Source: an uncultured Planctomycetota bacterium (lineage in GTDB: Bacteria; Planctomycetota; Phycisphaerae; UBA1845; UTPLA1). Taken from it: DNA of 61,524 nucleotides. The position numbers and the translations under genes were made by a program. The notes under the pieces were generated by a model, which saw only the letters and a program-made list of their open reading frames with translations, had not been told where the DNA came from and made no database searches. Where the stretch lies: positions 1-61,524 of the forward strand of contig CAADGE010000009.1 of the NCBI GenBank assembly GCA_900696465.1. Reading direction: 5' to 3'. Shown in pieces: positions 52,278 through 61,368 of the stretch (position 1 is its first letter; the number at the start of each line of letters is the position of its first letter).

Positions 52278-53480
52278 TCAGACCTCTGGCTGTGATGCGG
52301 AAGCGTTCTCTGCCTGCCGACGGGGAGTCTTCGATCCGGTGTAAAGATCGTACTTCAGCAGACGGCACTCGATCCGGGCATTCCAGAATTCGAACTTGCG
52401 ACTTGTTCGCAGCCCGACCGATTTCGCCAGAATCGGGTTGCCCGTGAAAATGTAGCCCGTCCAGCCGGCGCAGCGTTGCTTGAGAAAGTCTCCCAGCCGT
52501 TCGTAGGTCTTCCTGAGTGCCTGTGTTTCTCCCAGCCGACGACCATACTCCGGGTTAACGATGAGAATTCCCGCCGTCGCGGGCAGCGGCGTATCCGCGA
52601 AATCACACACGGAAAAATCAATGAGGTGATCGACGCCTGCAGTCTTCGCATTCTGCCTTGCCGCGGCAATCGCCTTCGGATCGATGTCCGTCGCCACGAT
52701 CGGTGCCGGTTGACCCTTGGAGCGAATTTTGCCTTCGTCCACGCGCACTTGTCGCCATGCGGCTTCATCAAAGCCCGCCAGGTGCATCAGCCCGTAGTTG
52801 GATCGCAGAAGGCCCGGCGCACGGTTGGTGGCGATCAGCGCCGCCTCAATGGCCAGCGTACCGCTTCCGCACATGGGATTAACAAGCGGGGCTTCACCAG
52901 TGTAGCCGGTGGCAAGCACGACGCCCGCTGCAAGGGTTTCCGTCATCGGGGCCTTATGCGGGATCTTCCGGTAGCCGCGCTGGGAAAGTTTCTCGCCGGA
53001 GGTGTTCAGCGAGACGGAGCACTGGTCATGTTTCCAATAGACATTTAGGACGACGCCGTGGCGATCCGGTCCGCTGGTTGGCCGTGTTCCGAAGTGCTCG
53101 GCCATGCGATCCACAATGGCATCCTTCACACGCTGGTTGACATACATCCAGTTGTCGATGGATGGGTGATCGCCCCGCGAATCGACGCAGATGTACTCCG
53201 CGGGCGGGATGATTCGCTCCCACGGGATGGCGAGGCAGTTGGCGTAGAGTTCGTCGGGGCCTCCACAGGGAAAACTTTGCAGCAGGTAATGAACGGACAA
53301 CGCCGTTCGAAGACGAAGATTAAGCCGCATGCAGACGCGCAGCGAGCCGGTCAGGGCGACCGTGGTATCGTGAACCTCTTCGATGTTGTAGCCGAGTGCT
53401 GCGACTTCCTGTTCAAGGTAGCCAACCAGCCCCGGTGCCGTTGTGATGCGGAGCAGATTCGGCGCGTCGAGTTCTAACAC
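52278..53480 (-). CDS. THUMP-domain class I rRNA methyltransferase (RlmL/YpsC type)
   Basis: 400 residues. The N-terminal ferredoxin-like and THUMP regions include RITTAPGLVGYLEQEVAALG and a THUMP YVNQRVKDAIVDRM stretch. The SAM-binding fold follows: PLVNPMCGSGTLAIEAALIA is motif I, ATDIDPKAIAAARQNAK is motif II, and ILIVNPEYGRRLGE is motif IV, with NPEYG in place of the usual NPPYG. This class methylates N2 of guanine in 23S rRNA. The C-terminal RlmK part of the E. coli fusion is absent. Confidence 0.92.
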   Translation of the reverse strand: MLELDAPNLLRITTAPGLVGYLEQEVAALGYNIEEVHDTTVALTGSLRVCMRLNLRLRTALSVHYLLQSFPCGGPDELYANCLAIPWERIIPPAEYICVDSRGDHPSIDNWMYVNQRVKDAIVDRMAEHFGTRPTSGPDRHGVVLNVYWKHDQCSVSLNTSGEKLSQRGYRKIPHKAPMTETLAAGVVLATGYTGEAPLVNPMCGSGTLAIEAALIATNRAPGLLRSNYGLMHLAGFDEAAWRQVRVDEGKIRSKGQPAPIVATDIDPKAIAAARQNAKTAGVDHLIDFSVCDFADTPLPATAGILIVNPEYGRRLGETQALRKTYERLGDFLKQRCAGWTGYIFTGNPILAKSVGLRTSRKFEFWNARIECRLLKYDLYTGSKTPRRQAENASASQPEV

Positions 53481-53880
53481 GCCGGGATTATAACGGGCCG
53501 CGTCAGAACCTGTCTCACGGGGAGATTAGCCCCGGGTATTACGGCGCGCGAAAATTGGTCCATAACAGCGTCGCAATCAAAATGGACCGCTCCAAATCTC
53601 TGCATATGTGGGCAATACTGTCGACCATGGCTTCGCCATTCCGATCGATTCGGAACCGGTGATCGGGACGATCCCCCTTGACATCGGGCTCAAACATCGG
53701 ATAAGTTGCATCCGCTTGAGTCCAACTTGGAAGGACTGGAGTCATGAGTCATGCTCGACGTGATTGCGTCGGGAACACCCTCTTACGAAATAACTCTCCC
53801 GTGTCCCTCCCCGTTTGGATGTGCGCGCATTCGGGGTGCAAAGTGGGAAACTGGCGCGCAATCAGGTAAGGAAAGGAAGT
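53481..53880. other. Intergenic region between rRNA methyltransferase and PEP-CTERM genes
   Basis: 400 bp between divergent genes. It carries the candidate plus-strand promoter at 53678-53707 and the AGGAAAGGA ribosome site of the gene at 53881. No further gene is supported; short frames here have no recognisable features. Confidence 0.6.
53678..53707 (+). promoter_or_regulatory. Candidate promoter of the PEP-CTERM gene
   Basis: A perfect TTGACA at 53678-53683 is followed 18 bp later by TAAGTT at 53702-53707 (or ATAAGT one base earlier with 17 bp). The transcript would have a leader of about 170 bases before the ATG at 53881. Confidence 0.45.
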
Positions 53881-54852
53881 ATGTTCAAGAAGTTAGTCAT
53901 CGCGATGACGCTGCTCTGTACACCGGTGGTGGCGATGGCCGGTATCGGAGACCCCAATGACATCTACGCCATGAGCGACGCTCACAGTGAGTTGTATCAG
54001 TTTGAACGGAATCCGCCGTTCAATTATGTGCCAGGCAACTACACAGGGGCCCTGGGCGGCACCTATGCTAATGTGTTTTCCAACAGTACCGAGCTGTCGA
54101 GCAACTTCCCCTATCTCGGGGCGGTTGCCGGGACTGCGCAGAACTTCTTCATCGGCGGGTTTACCTCGCTGATCGAGATCGATTCCCTGACCGGCGCCGC
54201 GGTCCAGACCATCGCGGGCGGCACCCGCCTCGGTCCTGCCCGGGCGCCGAACGACAACATTGTCGTGGGCGGTCCGACTGGCGTGGAAGAGTACGATTCG
54301 AACACCGGTGCCTTTGTCCGCACCGTGGTCGGCGTGGGCGACGGCGGTAACCTGCACACCTTCAACGGCGGTGAGATGTACGTCGCCAACTGGTTCCAGG
54401 GGTCGGGTTTCGGCATCAAGCGCTACAACTTCGTCACGGGCCTTTCGAGCGGTCCGGACATTGCCGTTCCTTTTGCTCCGCAGGAGATCGGCTTTGGTCC
54501 CGATGGCGCCCTGTACGCGACGGCCCTCTACGAGGGACCGGGCATCGAAGGCCTCTGGCGTTACAATGCGGGCTCGGGCACCTGGTCGCAGTTCATTGAC
54601 GTGCAGTCGTTGCCCGGTGGCGGACCGCACGGTTTTACTTACGATCCCGTGACGTTTGATTGCTTCATGGCGTTCAACACCGGCGAGATTTATCGCTTTG
54701 ATGGCTTCACCGGCGCCTACATCGATCAGCCGGCTTACGTGCCGACGAAGCTGACGGACATCCTCTTCAAGACGGTGATTCCGGAGCCGACGACGGCCGC
54801 TTTGATGATGCTCGGTTTAGCCGGCCTGATTTCGCGACGACGATCGCGATAA
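53881..54852 (+). CDS. PEP-CTERM sorting domain protein with beta-propeller-like body
   Basis: 323 residues from the ATG at 53881, preceded by AGGAAAGGA. An upstream in-frame start adds 22 residues. Signal peptide KLVIAMTLLCTPVVAMA. The middle has repeated blocks resembling propeller blades (GVEEYDSNTGAFVRTVVG, EIGFGPDGALYATALY, GIEGLWRYNAGSGTW), as in NHL- or SMP-30-like proteins. The C-terminus VIPEPTTAALMMLGLAGLIS, then RRRSR, is a PEP-CTERM signal. It is expected at the cell surface. A strong terminator lies 36 bp after the stop. Confidence 0.93.
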   Translation: MFKKLVIAMTLLCTPVVAMAGIGDPNDIYAMSDAHSELYQFERNPPFNYVPGNYTGALGGTYANVFSNSTELSSNFPYLGAVAGTAQNFFIGGFTSLIEIDSLTGAAVQTIAGGTRLGPARAPNDNIVVGGPTGVEEYDSNTGAFVRTVVGVGDGGNLHTFNGGEMYVANWFQGSGFGIKRYNFVTGLSSGPDIAVPFAPQEIGFGPDGALYATALYEGPGIEGLWRYNAGSGTWSQFIDVQSLPGGGPHGFTYDPVTFDCFMAFNTGEIYRFDGFTGAYIDQPAYVPTKLTDILFKTVIPEPTTAALMMLGLAGLISRRRSR

Positions 54853-54887
54853 ACAGTCCACGATCACGTCTATTGCGTAACAAAAAA

Positions 54888-54920
54888 AGCCCCGGGCGGA
54901 CGATGCATCCGCTCGGGGCT
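54888..54920. terminator. Bidirectional intrinsic terminator
   Basis: AGCCCCGGGCGGA at 54888-54900 pairs with TCCGCTCGGGGCT at 54908-54920 with one mismatch. An A7 run lies before it and TTTT after it. It serves the PEP-CTERM gene ending at 54852 and sucC ending at 54979 from the other side. Confidence 0.9.
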
Positions 54921-54978
54921 TTTACTGTTGAGAGATCGTATCTGCGTTACAGACGCGCGGGTTTATCGCTTGGCGGCT

Positions 54979-56154
54979 TCACACCGCCGCGCAGACCTTC
55001 TTCGCCGCGTCGGTCAGGTCCGCGGCACTGATGAGTCCCTCGATCTTTGCTTCGGCGAGCATCTTGCGGGCCTGTTCGACGTTCGTGCCTTCCAGCCGTA
55101 CGACCACCGGTACCTTGAAGCCGACTTCCTTCGCCGCGTGAATCAGGGCATCGGCGATGACGTCGCACTTGGCGATACCGCCGAAGATGTTGACGAGGAC
55201 GCCTTTGACCTTCGGATCGCTCAGGATGATGCGGAAGGCCTCGACGGCGCCGTCCTTGGTGACGCTGCCGCCGACGTCGAGGAAATTGGCCGGTTCGCCG
55301 CCGTGCAGCTTGATGATGTCCATGGTGGCCATCGCCAGGCCGGCGCCATTGACGAGACAGCCGATGTTGCCGTCGAGGGCGATGTAGGACAGATTGTGCT
55401 GCGAGGCGCGGATTTCGTTGGGATTCTCCTCGGTCGGGTCGAACATCGACTGCACGTCGGGGTGGCGGAAGAGGGCGTTGTCGTCAAAGTTGAACTTGGC
55501 GTCGATGGCCATGATCTCGCCGGGTCTGCCGCCGCCTTCCTTCGTGAGCACGAGCGGGTTGATCTCCGCCAGCGAGCAGTCCTTCTCGATGAACAGCTTG
55601 GCCAGCGCCTCCATTGTTCGCGCGGCCTGTTTGGCGTGTTCGCCTTCGAGGCCGAGAGCGGCTGTCAGGCGACGGACCTGGTAGGGCTGCAGGCCCAGAT
55701 GCGGGTGCAGCCATTCCTTGATGATCGCGTCGGGATTCTTCGCGGCAACTTCTTCAATCTCTACGCCGCCTTCCTTCGAGACCATCATCACCGGGCAGCC
55801 CATCGCGCGATCGATAACCATGCCGATGTAGTATTCCTTCTCAATATCGACGGCAGGTGCGAGCAGAAGCTTGCGGACTTTGACACCCTGCGGGCCGGTC
55901 TGCTTGGAGATCATCGGCTCGGCGAGCATGCGGCGGCTGTTCTTCTCAATCTCAGTGGGATTGTCGGAGAGAACGACGTAACCGGCCTTGCCGCGACCAC
56001 CGGCGTGAACCTGTGCCTTGACGACGAGCGTACCGCCGCCGAGGTTCTTGATGGCGGTCGCAACCTGATCGGGCGAGTCGATGACCTCGAAGCGCGGCAC
56101 CGGCGCACCGGCGGCCTGAAGCAGTTCTCTTGCCTGATACTCGTGGACTTTCAT
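54979..56154 (-). CDS. sucC: Succinyl-CoA synthetase beta subunit
   Basis: 391 residues from the ATG at 56154, normal length. MKVHEYQARELLQAAGAPVP opens the ATP-grasp domain, VVKAQVHAGGRGKAGYV binds ATP, LAEINPLVLT carries a metal ligand, GNIGCLVNGAGLAMATMDII and GVLVNIFGGIAKCDVIA end the CoA-ligase domain. It makes or uses succinyl-CoA in the TCA cycle. The partner sucD is not adjacent and not in the window. It diverges from citrate synthase, 162 bp away. Confidence 0.96.
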   Translation of the reverse strand: MKVHEYQARELLQAAGAPVPRFEVIDSPDQVATAIKNLGGGTLVVKAQVHAGGRGKAGYVVLSDNPTEIEKNSRRMLAEPMISKQTGPQGVKVRKLLLAPAVDIEKEYYIGMVIDRAMGCPVMMVSKEGGVEIEEVAAKNPDAIIKEWLHPHLGLQPYQVRRLTAALGLEGEHAKQAARTMEALAKLFIEKDCSLAEINPLVLTKEGGGRPGEIMAIDAKFNFDDNALFRHPDVQSMFDPTEENPNEIRASQHNLSYIALDGNIGCLVNGAGLAMATMDIIKLHGGEPANFLDVGGSVTKDGAVEAFRIILSDPKVKGVLVNIFGGIAKCDVIADALIHAAKEVGFKVPVVVRLEGTNVEQARKMLAEAKIEGLISAADLTDAAKKVCAAV

Positions 56155-56316
56155 ACTGTCGTCTCCAGATTGCCGGCATCGATGGCGTGGGTCGATCACC
56201 GCGCTCGATTCGCCCGTGAACAGGCCCTATCGTAGCAGTTTTCCATCCTGACGAAAGCCCTTATACTCTTCGCAAGACGTACAACCGTGACGCGAACCCT
56301 GACCGAGGTATCAGCC

Positions 56317-57516
56317 ATGCCCAAATTTCTTGGCCGAGTCGAGTTTCCCTGCACGATTGAGCTGGGGCGAGGGCTCGAAGGAGCCATCACCAACATCACC
56401 AAAATCGGCTATGTGGATGGCGATGCCGGCCACCTGATCTATCGCGGCTACACTGTTTCAGATCTCTCCGATCATTGCACGTACGATGAAGTCGCCTATC
56501 TGCTCATCTTCGGCAAGCTTCCGAATCGATCTGAGCTGACCGCCTTCCGCAAGCGCCTCGGTGACAACGGCGACCTGCCCCAGCCGATCATCCGGTTCAT
56601 TGAGTCGATGCCGAAGGACGCCCACCCGATGAATGTGCTTCAGGCCGGTGTCGCGGCGCTCGGCTGTCTCGATAAGGACAGTCTGTTCGTCACCCAGCAC
56701 GTTTCCGATCCGGCGACGGCCGTGGAAATGGAAACCGAGATCGCCATTCGCATCATGGCCCGAACGCGCAGCATCGCAGCGGCCATCGCCCGGGCACGAA
56801 AGGGCCTGCCGATCCTGCAGCCCGATCCGAATCTCTCCTTCACGGCGAACTACCTCTACCAGATGAGCGGGGAAAAGCCGAGCGAAGTGACGGAACGAGT
56901 GATGGACATCTGCCTGATCCTTCAGGCCGACCACGGCATGAACGCATCGACCTTTACGGCGATGGTCACCCATAGCTCGCTGGCAGACATGTATTCAACC
57001 ATCGCGGCTGCGATTGGCTCTCTGCGCGGTCCGCTACATGGCGGCGCGAACGAAGCGGCGCTGGAGCATCTCAAGGCCATCGGCGGCCCTGAGAAGGCCA
57101 AGGCCTGGGTCGCGGAACGGATCGCCAAAGGGGAGAAGGTCATCGGTTTCGGCCATCGGGTGTACAAGGCCTACGACCCGCGCGCGGTCGTCCTCAAGAA
57201 GCATGCCCAGGCGCTCTGCCAGGAGAAAGGTCTGGAAACGCTCTACCGCACGGCCGCCGAAGTGGAAGACCTCTTCATCGCCGAGATGCAGGCCAAGGGC
57301 AAGCCCATCTATCCCAACGTCGATTACTACAGCGGCATCGTCTATCACGCCCTCGGTTTCCCCACTCCGCTGTTCCCGGTCATCTTTGCCGTCTCCCGTA
57401 CGGCGGGCTGGGCCTCGCGCGTGCTGGAGTATCTGCCGGAGAATCGCATCTTTCGACCGCGCGCGGTCTATGACGGGCCGACGGATTTGAAAGTCGTGCC
57501 GATCGACCAGCGATAA
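56317..57516 (+). CDS. gltA: Citrate synthase
   Basis: 399 residues from the ATG at 56317. The family blocks are IGYVDGDAGHLIYRGYTVSD, EVAYLLIFGKLPN, the first catalytic His in LQADHGMNASTF, the second in GPLHGGANEAAL, the GFGHRVYKAYDPRA segment, and PNVDYYSGIVYHALGFP with the Asp. The length matches the short dimeric Gram-positive/archaeal-type enzyme that can also include methylcitrate synthase. It is divergent from sucC, so two TCA genes share one control region. Confidence 0.95.
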   Translation: MPKFLGRVEFPCTIELGRGLEGAITNITKIGYVDGDAGHLIYRGYTVSDLSDHCTYDEVAYLLIFGKLPNRSELTAFRKRLGDNGDLPQPIIRFIESMPKDAHPMNVLQAGVAALGCLDKDSLFVTQHVSDPATAVEMETEIAIRIMARTRSIAAAIARARKGLPILQPDPNLSFTANYLYQMSGEKPSEVTERVMDICLILQADHGMNASTFTAMVTHSSLADMYSTIAAAIGSLRGPLHGGANEAALEHLKAIGGPEKAKAWVAERIAKGEKVIGFGHRVYKAYDPRAVVLKKHAQALCQEKGLETLYRTAAEVEDLFIAEMQAKGKPIYPNVDYYSGIVYHALGFPTPLFPVIFAVSRTAGWASRVLEYLPENRIFRPRAVYDGPTDLKVVPIDQR

Positions 57517-57645
57517 ACCCCGGCCCACAACGGCCGAAGTGCGCCGTACCAGTCTGTCGGCGCGCGGCACATGCCGCTACGCAATCATGTGAGACGTAAA
57601 TCCCGCCGCCAGAGCGCGAACGTGCTGATTTTCTCCCGCTTCGAT

Positions 57646-58767
57646 CTACAGGGTGCCGTCGCCTTTCTTCGGCAGCTCCGCCGGACGCTGGACCTTGATG
57701 GGCTCGGGGCTGGAAAGGGCCTCCAGAAAAGCGAGCAGATCGTCGAATTCCTGATCGGTAAGCTCGAAGGGTTTGAGCAGCGGGTCCTTGTTCGGATGGT
57801 TGCCGCCGCCCTTCATGTAGAACTCGATCACATCCTCAAGCGTCTCGAAGGCGCCGTTGTGCATGTAGGGCGCCGTCCACTTGAGTTCACGCAGCGACGG
57901 CGTCTTGAACTTACCCCGGTCGGACTGACTCTTGGTGATCAGCTCTCGGCCGTAATCCGCGTCTACACTTCGAGGGTTGGGATACTTCTGCCCGGTGGCG
58001 AAGAAGTGCCGCGTGGCGATGCGGTCGCTCTCGGTCTTGAGCGGCTCGATCTCCGGAACGCCGGTCGTGTGGAATTCGTTGTCCGACAGGACGGGGCCGT
58101 GGTGACAGGCGATGCAGTTCGCCTTGCCGGTGAACAGCTCCATGCCGCGTCGCTCGGAATCATTCAAGGCCGATTTGTCGCCCTTGAGGTACTGGTCGAC
58201 CTTGCCGGGCTTCGACACGATGGTGCGCTCGAAGGCCGAGACGGCCTTGGCCAGGTTCTCCATGGTGACATCGCTCTTGAAGACCTTACGGAATTGCTCG
58301 CGGTACCACGGAATACCGTTCAGTTTCTCCACCAGATGAGCGAAGTTCTGATTCATTTCGATTGGTGCTTCGATCGGTCCGAGGCACTGTTCTTCCAGAC
58401 TACCGGCCCGGCCGTCCCAGAACTGGTGTTTGAGGTACGCGGCATTCAGAACCGTCGGTACATGTCGCCAGTGCTTCGTGCCCGGGTAAGCGTCAGACAT
58501 TTGCAGCCCGTTGGAGAATCCCTTGTCGGGGTCATGACACTTGGCGCAGGCGATGCTGCTGTCGCCCGAGAGCCGCGTATCGAAGTAGAGCATCCGCCCG
58601 AGTTCGATCTTTTCCGGGGTCATCGGGTTGTCAGCGGGGACCGGTACCGGTCCGATCGGCTCGAGCTTCTTTGCACCGCCGCTCTGTGAGCCGGCCGAGA
58701 GAATCGCACTGGCCGCGAAGACCAGCATCACCGCCATTACACTGCCGAGTTTACGAGTTGCCTTCAT
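57646..58767 (-). CDS. Di-haem cytochrome c peroxidase / MauG family protein
   Basis: 373 residues from the ATG at 58767 (GGAGG upstream). A signal peptide is followed by two haem c motifs, CAKCH (in SIACAKCHDPDKGFSNG) and CIACH (in KANCIACHHGPVLSDNEF). LGRMLYFDTRLSGDSS before the first haem and KFKTPSLRELKWTAPYMHNG near the end are diagnostic of the bacterial CCP/MauG family. It uses peroxide or oxidises protein substrates in the periplasm. It is followed (minus-strand order) by no close gene. The cupredoxin-like gene lies upstream at 58895. Confidence 0.92.
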   Translation of the reverse strand: MKATRKLGSVMAVMLVFAASAILSAGSQSGGAKKLEPIGPVPVPADNPMTPEKIELGRMLYFDTRLSGDSSIACAKCHDPDKGFSNGLQMSDAYPGTKHWRHVPTVLNAAYLKHQFWDGRAGSLEEQCLGPIEAPIEMNQNFAHLVEKLNGIPWYREQFRKVFKSDVTMENLAKAVSAFERTIVSKPGKVDQYLKGDKSALNDSERRGMELFTGKANCIACHHGPVLSDNEFHTTGVPEIEPLKTESDRIATRHFFATGQKYPNPRSVDADYGRELITKSQSDRGKFKTPSLRELKWTAPYMHNGAFETLEDVIEFYMKGGGNHPNKDPLLKPFELTDQEFDDLLAFLEALSSPEPIKVQRPAELPKKGDGTL

Positions 58768-58894
58768 CGTGAAGTACCTCCGCTTCAACTGCTCAGTTTG
58801 TTGTGCTATGCCGGTAGTTACCAGCCGATCACCATAAATACATCGTTGCACATCATGCGACGGATGCGGGTTGATCGTCGTCCCGCACGCCGGG

Positions 58895-59788
58895 TCAGTG
58901 ACTGGCCTTGGTGTCGGATGCCCCTGCCGCTTTCGGCTTCAGGGTGAGGTTCAGAGTGCTCGTCTCGCCGGGTTTGACTTCCACGTCGAACGTTTGTTCA
59001 TCAAGAAATTCCTGCCAGACCGCCAACTCATACTTTCCCGCCGGGACGTCGTCAAACTTGAACGTACCGTCTTCGGCCGTGATCACGACGTAGGGATGTA
59101 CGACGACGTGTACATAGGCCTGCATCCAGTCGTGGACGTTGCAGCGTAGGTTCACCAGGCCGGGCCGGTCGAACTGCTGCGTGGCGCGCATGTTCTGCTG
59201 GGGCTGGAGAATATTAAACAATGTATAGATTCGCTGGGATGCGTTGATGTTGTGGGCCACCGGGTCGCTGTTGACGATCTCCACCGGCTGGCGCGCCCGA
59301 ACGACCTGCACATGCGGATGAAACTGGCAGGCCTTCTGATCGATGATCGGCGGTGCACCCGACTTCGGGAAGTCCTTGCCTTCCGCGATGTCCGCCAGGA
59401 AGACGACGGCCTCGGCCACCCGGCCATCCTTGTCGACGTTGATCAACGGAACCTCCGACGGGTGGTGGCCGCATGTTTCGTGATCTTTCACGATCTGCGG
59501 TTTCTTCGGTGGAGGTATCTCGCCCTGATACTTCACCACGCCGCTGATCGTGCCGCCGTTCTTGACTTCCATGACCTTGTAGCTCGTCGGTCGCCGGCGC
59601 GAGCGACGCGAAGATGCCGTCGCAGCGCCGTCCTGCGAAGTGACGGCAGCCAACAGTATCGACGGATGGTCCTGTTTTTCGGATGCGGGATTGGCCGGTC
59701 GAGGTTCATCGGCGCTCAGGAAGGATTCGTAACCGGCAAGCAGGCAGATTGTCAGGGCGGTAACGAGCGAGAGTCGTGGCTTCGTCAT
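58895..59788 (-). CDS. Secreted cupredoxin-like protein with carboxypeptidase regulatory-like domain
   Basis: 297 residues with an N-terminal signal (LSLVTALTICLLAGYESFLS) and an Arg/Ser-rich linker near 60-70. The core has GGTISGVVKYQGEIPPPKKP, a DHETCGHHP motif, PVEIVNSDPVAHNINASQRI and VNLRCNVHDWMQAYVHVV. The last two resemble the His/Cys/His/Met copper ligands of plastocyanin-like proteins. The C-terminal FDDVPAGKYELAVWQEF is a carboxypeptidase regulatory-like strand pair. Such proteins often occur next to MauG-type peroxidases in planctomycetes, as here. They may be redox partners (inference). Confidence 0.8.
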   Translation of the reverse strand: MTKPRLSLVTALTICLLAGYESFLSADEPRPANPASEKQDHPSILLAAVTSQDGAATASSRRSRRRPTSYKVMEVKNGGTISGVVKYQGEIPPPKKPQIVKDHETCGHHPSEVPLINVDKDGRVAEAVVFLADIAEGKDFPKSGAPPIIDQKACQFHPHVQVVRARQPVEIVNSDPVAHNINASQRIYTLFNILQPQQNMRATQQFDRPGLVNLRCNVHDWMQAYVHVVVHPYVVITAEDGTFKFDDVPAGKYELAVWQEFLDEQTFDVEVKPGETSTLNLTLKPKAAGASDTKASH

Positions 59789-60165
59789 AGGGTGTCCTCG
59801 ATATAACTCGTATGTCTCAATGTGGTGCTTATCCTCCTCGATTCGCCACAGAGTTTAGCGCGCCGAGCGCAGACTCGCCACTTCGCAGCGCGCCGGCTTG
59901 TACGGTGGAATCCGTGCGCTGCAAGAACCCTACCCGGAATGCGACATAAAGACTCTTGACAGCCCTGCCGCGCGGAGCATACTTCCCCGCTGTTGGCGCG
60001 GGCACGATCCGACATGCCTCGCGGGTGGCATCGATCGCCCGCGGGAGCGGGTTTCGGATCGCTCTGCCGGCCTGCCCATCGCACGTTCTAGTCTGGCAGT
60101 TCGTCCATTCGGGTGTACGGCGCGTTGTCCCCGGTAGCGCCCCGGGAAAACCTAAGGAACCGACC
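59789..60165. other. Intergenic region upstream of the aquaporin gene
   Basis: 377 bp between the divergent cupredoxin-like and aquaporin genes. Apart from the promoter at 59956-59983 and the AAGGA ribosome site of the aquaporin I see no feature. Confidence 0.6.
59956..59983 (+). promoter_or_regulatory. Candidate promoter of the aquaporin gene
   Basis: TTGACA at 59956-59961 is a perfect -35 and CATACT at 59978-59983 a fair -10, spaced by 16 bp. The leader would be about 175 bases before the ATG at 60166. Confidence 0.45.
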
Positions 60166-60891
60166 ATGAACAACCTGAGCAAACTCGTGGCCGAAGCGAT
60201 CGGTACGTTTATCCTCTGTTTCATCGGTGCCGGTGCAATCTGCATGGCGACCATGAAAGGTGCCGGTTACGAAGGCCTCCTCGGTATCGCCGTTGCTCAC
60301 GGCATTGCCCTGTCGGTTGCCGTCTCTGCGACGATGGGCGTCTCCGGCGGCCATGTGAACCCCGCCGTGACGGTCGGCCTGCTGCTCACCAAGCGAATCA
60401 GTCTGCCGGACGCCATCGCCTACATCGTTGCGCAGCTCGCAGGTGCGACGCTTGCCGGTGTTCTGGTGCTGGCCATCTTCAAGGGAATGGTGACAGCGGA
60501 CGGCGCATCGGTCGTCGAAACGGCTGGCCTCGGCACACCTGCGTTCGATGCGGACACCCTCACGATGGGCAAGGCCATCCTCATCGAAGCGGTGCTGACA
60601 TTCCTGCTGGTCACGGCGGTCTTCGGGACTGCGGTCGATCCCCGGGCGCCGAAGATCGGCGGGTTCGGGATCGGCCTGATCATCTGTGCAGATATCCTTG
60701 TCGGCGGCCCGCTGACCGGCGCGGCCATGAACCCGGCGCGAACCTTCGGCCCCGGCATCGTGGCGTTCTTCTCCGGCAATCTGCCGGCCTTCTGGTCGCA
60801 GCACGCGGTCTACTGGCTCGGTCCGATCATCGGCGGCGGCATCGCTGCGCTGGTGTACGACACCTTCATTATGCCGAAGCAGTCGAGCTGA
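60166..60891 (+). CDS. Aquaporin family channel (MIP)
   Basis: 241 residues from the ATG at 60166, with AAGGA nine bases upstream. Six helices and two half-helices bear the NPA motifs GGHVNPAVT and GAAMNPARTFGP. The Arg of the second motif (NPAR) is the selectivity filter. EAIGTFILCFIGAGAICMA begins helix one. It is more like water-type AqpZ than a glycerol facilitator, because the Asp after the second NPA that marks glycerol channels is replaced by Thr. It is transcribed alone. Confidence 0.94.
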   Translation: MNNLSKLVAEAIGTFILCFIGAGAICMATMKGAGYEGLLGIAVAHGIALSVAVSATMGVSGGHVNPAVTVGLLLTKRISLPDAIAYIVAQLAGATLAGVLVLAIFKGMVTADGASVVETAGLGTPAFDADTLTMGKAILIEAVLTFLLVTAVFGTAVDPRAPKIGGFGIGLIICADILVGGPLTGAAMNPARTFGPGIVAFFSGNLPAFWSQHAVYWLGPIIGGGIAALVYDTFIMPKQSS

Positions 60892-61368
60892 TCGGACATC
60901 GCAGCAGCGTGTGAGGTCTGGCGCGCCGCCAATCTTTCGGTGACCAGCACCATTGCGCGCAGCGCGCCGTGTGCAGCACGCGACGGAGTGATACGGCCGC
61001 GGTAACACATGGCCGCTTAAAGCGGCGGCCAGCCACCCGTCCGAGGCCATCTCACGCGTTGCGAAGTTTTTACTTTTCCAAATACGAACTTTTTTGGTCA
61101 TCGCGCTGGTGTCGCTGCTCTGTCTTCGAGCGCAATTATCAGCTCGGGGCTGAAAAAGCGCGGCGCGCTCCTGAAAAGTAGTGAAAAATTCGGAGAAAGT
61201 CAGAGCCGGTTGTCCGTTGTCGGACGATCGGGAATCGCGGTTGCGCAGTTGGTCGCATACGGAAGAAGTCTTGCTCGCTGTGCGCGCCGGGGAAGTACGA
61301 ATGACGTATTTCGATTTACGAATTGCGGAGCGGCGAGCAGGAGCGCCGGCGTCGAAGCTCCACGGCGT
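60892..61368. other. Intergenic region between aquaporin and the partial PEP-CTERM gene
   Basis: 477 bp. I see no supported gene. Near 61300-61335 it has a word, CGAATGACGTATTTCG, related to short AATGACGAA words in the gap at 14617-14702. These look like degenerate intergenic words rather than a mobile element. Confidence 0.5.

Noticed and set aside
54928-56235. A 435-codon plus-strand frame opposite sucC
   Set aside because: Antisense shadow; composition is biased and no motifs are present.
57571-58689. A 372-codon plus-strand frame opposite the MauG-type gene
   Set aside because: Antisense shadow of a gene with two clear haem motifs.
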